Shown here in pieces: positions 60,094 to 64,000 of a DNA stretch of 64,000 nt (the first letter of the stretch is position 1; the number at the start of each line of letters is the position of its first letter). This DNA is from Akkermansiaceae bacterium UBA956 (GTDB lineage: Bacteria; Verrucomicrobiota; Verrucomicrobiia; Verrucomicrobiales; Akkermansiaceae): positions 124,001-188,000 of the forward strand of contig DBCO01000010.1 in NCBI GenBank assembly GCA_002293145.1, in the 5' to 3' direction. The notes below the pieces were generated by a model. That model was given only the letters and a program-made list of their open reading frames with translations. It did not search any database and had not been told where the DNA came from. The translations under genes and the position numbers were made by a program.

Positions 60094-62586
60094 ATGAGTG
60101 GCAGCGAGTTAACCCCGATGATGGTCCAATACCAGGCCATACGGCGCAGTTTGCCCGCAGATATCATACTGCTCTACCGGCTCGGTGATTTCTACGAGAT
60201 GTTCTTCGAGGATGCAAAAACTGCCGCGCCCATACTCAATGTCGCACTGACCAAACGCCATCTCGTGCCGATGTGTGGCATCCCTTGGCACGCTGCGGAA
60301 TCCTACATCGCCCGCTTACTCAAGGTCGGCAAGCGCGTTGCCATCGCCGAGCAAACCTCCGACCCCAAGCCTGGCAAACTCGTTGAGCGCGAAATTTCAC
60401 GCATCCTCACCGCGGGCTCGATTGATGATCTCAACTTGCTCGACAACCAACGGCCCAACTACCTCGCTGCCGTTTATCAGAATGGGAAAAAATTCGGCCT
60501 CGCCTGCATCGATCACTCCACTGGCGAGTTCACCGTGGCCGAGTATCCTGATCGCGCCCAGCTCGAGGATGAGCTGAATCGCCTCACTCCCTCTGAGCTG
60601 CTCATTCCGGAGGATCAAACCGCGGCCTTCGGCGCACTCGCTCACGCCCTTGCCTATGATGGCTACACATTTTTACCCGGACAGGCGCAACCACTTTTGT
60701 TGGATCACTTCGGTGTGCAATCGCTCGATGGCTTCGGCTGCTCTGGCTTGCTCTCCGCCATCGGTGCTGCTGGTGCTGCCCTGCACTACCTCATTCATCA
60801 ACTCCGACGCAATTGCTCGCACCTCCGTTCCGTGCGCGTCCGTGAGTCGCTGGATGTAATGTTGATCGATGCCGCATCGCAACGCAATCTCGACCTCATC
60901 GAGGCCCGCTCCGGGCGCGAGCACACTCTCCTCGGCGTCATGGATCGCACCCACACGCCGATGGGCGCAAGGCTCCTGCGCGAGTGGATATTGCATCCTT
61001 CACGCGATTTTTCCCTACTCGTGCAGCGCCAAGATTTCATCGCCGCGCTCATCGCCGAGCCGTTTTTGCTCTCCAAATTCCGTGATGCCATGCGCGGCAT
61101 CCGCGACATCGAGCGCACCACTAGCCGCCTCGCTCAGGGCGCTGGCAATGCCCGTGATCTGCAATCTCTGTCCATTTCGTTAGAGAAAATTCCCGCGCTC
61201 AAAGAAGACCTCGAAGCCCTGCAGCTTGCCGCTTCGCAAAAACAACTCATCTGCGAGCGACTGCACGATTTTACCGAACTCAGCCAGCTTTTCGCCCAAG
61301 CTCTCGCCGAAGAAGCTCCCGCCGCACTCAAGGACGGCGGCATCATTCGCGATGGCTTCTCACCCGAGCTCGATGAACTCCGCAGCATCTCACGCGATGG
61401 CAAAGGCTTCATCGCTCGACTTCAAGAATCTGAGCGTGCACGCACGGGCATCGACTCGCTAAAAATCAAGTTCAACAACGTCTTCGGTTACTTCATCGAG
61501 ATCACTAGTTCCCAGCTCGCCAAGGTGCCCGATGACTACACCCGCAAGCAAACCCTCGCCAATGCCGAGCGCTACATCACACCTGCGCTCAAGGAAATGG
61601 AAAGCAAGGTGCTCGGCTCCGAGGAACGCTCCAAGCAGCTCGAATACGAACTTTTTCTCCAACTCCGCAGCCACATCAGCACCCACCTCGACGCGCTCCA
61701 ACAAACCGCTGCCGCGATTGCTACGCTCGATGTCCTCTGCTCACTGGCAGAGACTGCGCAACGCTTCCGCCACGTCCGTCCTAAGCTGGAACAATCACGC
61801 CATTTGCACATCGTCAACGGTCGCCATCCCGTGCTCGAACAAACACTCGTCGGCGAAACATTTGTGCCGAACGACACCGCGATTGATCCCAGCGATTCCT
61901 TGCTGCACATCATCACAGGTCCGAACATGGCGGGTAAATCCACCTACATTCGCCAAGTCGCGCTTATCACCCTGATGGCACAAATCGGCGCATTCGTACC
62001 GGCCGAATCTGCTACTATAGGCATAGTAGATCGTATCTTTTGCCGAGTAGGAGCCTCCGATGACATCTCACGCGGACAATCCACCTTCATGGTCGAGATG
62101 AATGAAACCGCGCTCATTCTTAACAATGCGACCGATTTGTCCCTAGTCATCCTTGATGAAATTGGCCGTGGCACCGCCACCTTTGATGGACTTTCTATTG
62201 CCTGGGCCGTCGCTGAGCACCTGCATGATCTTACTCGTTGCCGCACACTCTTCGCCACCCACTACCACGAGTTGACCGACCTCACCAGCACTCGGGATGC
62301 CGTGGCGAATTTCAATGTCGCCGTGCGCGAATGGAATGATGAGATCATTTTCCTCCGCAAAATTCTGCCCGGTTCCGCCGATAAATCCTACGGCATCCAA
62401 GTAGCCCGCCTTGCCGGATTGCCCCAGCCCGTGATCGATCGCGCCAAGGCAATTTTGAGTCACTTAGAACTCCACTCCTCGCGCCCCGACGCGAAAAAAG
62501 AAGGTCCCAAGGCCAAAAACACGCGAAGCAATCAATCCATGCCCGATCCCAATCCGCCGCACATGGATCTGTTTGGGAATTTTTAA
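60094..62586 (+). CDS. mutS: DNA mismatch repair protein MutS
   Basis: Mismatch-binding domain I has the Phe-x-Glu motif in GDFYEMFFEDA. Connector, lever and clamp domains follow, then the ABC-type ATPase: Walker A GPNMAGKST near residue 610, DDISRGQSTFMVEM, LVILDEIGRGTATFDG and THYHELTDL. 830 residues, a complete MutS1. A short C-terminal tail ends NPPHMDLFGNF. No mutL in the window. A strong hairpin ends the transcript. Confidence 0.97.
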   Translation: MSGSELTPMMVQYQAIRRSLPADIILLYRLGDFYEMFFEDAKTAAPILNVALTKRHLVPMCGIPWHAAESYIARLLKVGKRVAIAEQTSDPKPGKLVEREISRILTAGSIDDLNLLDNQRPNYLAAVYQNGKKFGLACIDHSTGEFTVAEYPDRAQLEDELNRLTPSELLIPEDQTAAFGALAHALAYDGYTFLPGQAQPLLLDHFGVQSLDGFGCSGLLSAIGAAGAALHYLIHQLRRNCSHLRSVRVRESLDVMLIDAASQRNLDLIEARSGREHTLLGVMDRTHTPMGARLLREWILHPSRDFSLLVQRQDFIAALIAEPFLLSKFRDAMRGIRDIERTTSRLAQGAGNARDLQSLSISLEKIPALKEDLEALQLAASQKQLICERLHDFTELSQLFAQALAEEAPAALKDGGIIRDGFSPELDELRSISRDGKGFIARLQESERARTGIDSLKIKFNNVFGYFIEITSSQLAKVPDDYTRKQTLANAERYITPALKEMESKVLGSEERSKQLEYELFLQLRSHISTHLDALQQTAAAIATLDVLCSLAETAQRFRHVRPKLEQSRHLHIVNGRHPVLEQTLVGETFVPNDTAIDPSDSLLHIITGPNMAGKSTYIRQVALITLMAQIGAFVPAESATIGIVDRIFCRVGASDDISRGQSTFMVEMNETALILNNATDLSLVILDEIGRGTATFDGLSIAWAVAEHLHDLTRCRTLFATHYHELTDLTSTRDAVANFNVAVREWNDEIIFLRKILPGSADKSYGIQVARLAGLPQPVIDRAKAILSHLELHSSRPDAKKEGPKAKNTRSNQSMPDPNPPHMDLFGNF

Positions 62587-62616
62587 CGGTTTTGATAGGT
62601 ATCGAATCACGATTAA

Positions 62617-62645
62617 AAACGGGACAGGTAGGTCCTGTCCCGTTT
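62617..62645. terminator. strong bidirectional hairpin after mutS
   Basis: AAACGGGACAGG and CCTGTCCCGTTT form a perfect 12-bp stem with a five-base loop, between convergent genes. Both strands end the stem with A/T bases, fitting a two-way rho-independent terminator. Confidence 0.85.
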
Positions 62646-62673
62646 GTTGAATATGAGTATAAGCGCTCAAGGA

Positions 62674-64000
62674 TTATTGAGCCATCGTCGAATGAACTCG
62701 CACAAATTTCTTGCCGTCCGAGCCCACGGGAATCACCACAGTGATGGTATCCAATTCAGCATTTGGGCTATCTTCTACGACTGTCACTCCTGAAGCTGAC
62801 GCAGCGGAAGTTGCGCCGATCGCAAGCTCTGTCGGCCAAGTTTGCAAATCCGTGGTAACTTGCACTTTCACTACGGTATCACTTTCTGATAGATCGCTAC
62901 GTTTGAAAGTCAAAGTTAGGTTCCCACCGGAAACTGTCTGTTGGGGTAAGATCGAGGCATCTGAAGTCAATGGATTTCCACCCAAGATGTATTCAAGTTG
63001 ATTGGATACTCCATCGTTGTCGGGATCAGCCATTTTGCCATCATTGACACCTACAGTCAAACCAGAGGCTGCGGCGAAGGCGGCATAGCCCTCAGCCAAG
63101 ACTCGGATCGAACCCGTGCCAGTGATTGCTCCACCACTATTGGCCGCGTTGTAGACGCCTGGAGCCTTAGCGATTCCGCCGATGATCAATTCCTTCACAT
63201 CGTCTGTGGCACTGTGAGTGAGTTCCAGCACTGAGCCTGTAGTGAGATCCACGGTGGACTCATCATGTAAGGTAGCCACACCGAGCGATAAGGTGCCAGC
63301 AGTGACTGCCGTATTTCCGGAGTATTGGTTATCTCCCATGGTGACTTTTCCTGCGCCAGTTTTCTCGATCGAACCTGTGCCACTGACTGAGCCCGTGAGC
63401 GAAATGTCATAAGAAGTTGCCGTTGCATCCTCTGCTTGAATGATACAACCGCCAGTGAGAATGACTGGAACATCCGTGGACCAATTACCGCAGGCGCTAA
63501 GATTGCCATTGCTGATTTTTACCGTAGCAGCATTCGCAGTGCTGTCGTCAACGATTCCACCAGTGCCGATGCACAATTGTCCGCCATTCAAAACATGCAC
63601 CACATGAGTTCCCGCTACGGGAGTGGCAGGAGCCGGATCGACACCGGGAATGGTTTGCCCCATTTGAATTCGCTGCACAATTGCCTTGCCCGCATCACGA
63701 ACCAAGAAGGCGGCATGACCTGCGAAAGTACTTCCGAGGACAACACCCGTCGCTGCATTCGTCGATTCAAATTCACCGCCAGCCACATCGATCACCGACC
63801 AGCGACCACCGTTGTTAAGGCCAATGGTCGTGACGCCGCCTACAGTGATCGAGCCAGCATCCATCCGAACATTGACCGTTGAATTGGGTGTCGTCAGGGT
63901 CGTAGCGGAAAGATCACCTGTGATCGTCAAATCTGCCCCATTGACATAGAGCCCCTGTGTTGCAGATCCTGCTGTTGGCTCTAACGTAATGCTTTGGTTG
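62674..64000 (-). CDS. C-terminal part of a large secreted protein with autotransporter-type repeats
   Basis: The frame is open to the window edge, so at least 442 residues are seen. GSIEKTGAGKVTMGDNQYSG then NTAVTAGTLSLG is a passenger-associated transport repeat. The protein is rich in Gly, Thr, Ala and Val and likely forms a beta helix. Near the end, GKMADPDNDGVSNQLEYILG is a calcium-type motif, followed by a final beta domain (GGNLTLTFKRSDLSESDTVV) that ends FVRVHSTMAQ. No outer-membrane barrel follows it, unlike a classical autotransporter, so export would need another route, such as type II secretion. Confidence 0.82.
   Translation of the reverse strand, partial: NQSITLEPTAGSATQGLYVNGADLTITGDLSATTLTTPNSTVNVRMDAGSITVGGVTTIGLNNGGRWSVIDVAGGEFESTNAATGVVLGSTFAGHAAFLVRDAGKAIVQRIQMGQTIPGVDPAPATPVAGTHVVHVLNGGQLCIGTGGIVDDSTANAATVKISNGNLSACGNWSTDVPVILTGGCIIQAEDATATSYDISLTGSVSGTGSIEKTGAGKVTMGDNQYSGNTAVTAGTLSLGVATLHDESTVDLTTGSVLELTHSATDDVKELIIGGIAKAPGVYNAANSGGAITGTGSIRVLAEGYAAFAAASGLTVGVNDGKMADPDNDGVSNQLEYILGGNPLTSDASILPQQTVSGGNLTLTFKRSDLSESDTVVKVQVTTDLQTWPTELAIGATSAASASGVTVVEDSPNAELDTITVVIPVGSDGKKFVRVHSTMAQ

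Noticed and set aside
1..64000. tRNA, rRNA, CRISPR arrays, riboswitches and prophage genes
   Set aside because: None could be recognised by eye on either strand. A covariance-model search (tRNAscan-SE, Rfam) would settle the RNA part.

Overview
The window reads as a chromosomal segment of a member of the Verrucomicrobiota, most likely Verrucomicrobiales. The grounds are the Verru_Chthon cassette genes (known mainly from that phylum), three secreted sulfatases, a secreted protein with autotransporter-type repeats, and a coaE-rho pair whose adjacency recalls Chlamydiae. Base composition is moderately GC-rich and gene density is high. Many neighbouring genes overlap by ATGA. Almost no start codon has a Shine-Dalgarno motif upstream. 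I see no rRNA, tRNA, CRISPR array, prophage or full insertion sequence.

Layout. 1-6 kb: end of a secreted protein, a CoaE-Rho fusion gene, an SH3-type lipoprotein, a decayed gene, and a processive glycosyltransferase overlapped by an L,D-transpeptidase. 6-13.5 kb: dihydroorotase, a divergent pair of sulfatases, endonuclease III and the peptide transporter CstA. 13.5-18.5 kb: an AT-rich element with terminal inverted repeats abutting a 5'-shortened isochorismate synthase gene, then the PII uridylyltransferase GlnD, a VF530 protein and a broken metallo-hydrolase gene. 18.6-22.8 kb: a minus-strand operon around a photolyase-like flavoprotein whose domains appear permuted, with a frameshifted DUF4174 gene. 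22.9-28 kb: a GH63 glucosidase and GlnRS. 28-33 kb: a stand-alone giant cassette-A protein with a secreted partner, and a lipoprotein. 33.4-35.4 kb: pgk-tpiA. 35.5-41.5 kb: a second L,D-transpeptidase with HflX, a third sulfatase, a metallo-hydrolase pair and RppH. 41.6-46.2 kb: the four-gene cassette D-B-C-A. 46.2-51.5 kb: PanD, a monooxygenase-like protein, PurA, CarA, a PduO-type adenosyltransferase and a folate ligase. 51.6-57 kb: type II secretion/type IV pilus genes GspG, GspF and two GspE ATPases. 57-64 kb: a possible degenerate YugP-like protein, a nuclease-family protein, a DUF4332 membrane protein, MutS and the end of a repeat-rich surface protein.

How the parts fit. The most coherent theme is protein export. 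The D-B-C-A cassette has the order and sequence marks of the minor pseudopilins GspH, GspI, GspJ and GspK. The major pseudopilin, platform protein and two ATPases lie about 5 kb further on. Together they could supply the moving parts of a divergent type II secretion machine, whose cargo might include the sulfatases and repeat-rich proteins seen here. No secretin or GspC/L/M gene is in the window, so this is inference. Other notable points are the CoaE-Rho fusion, the photolyase-like protein with reversed domain order, and several small gene lesions.
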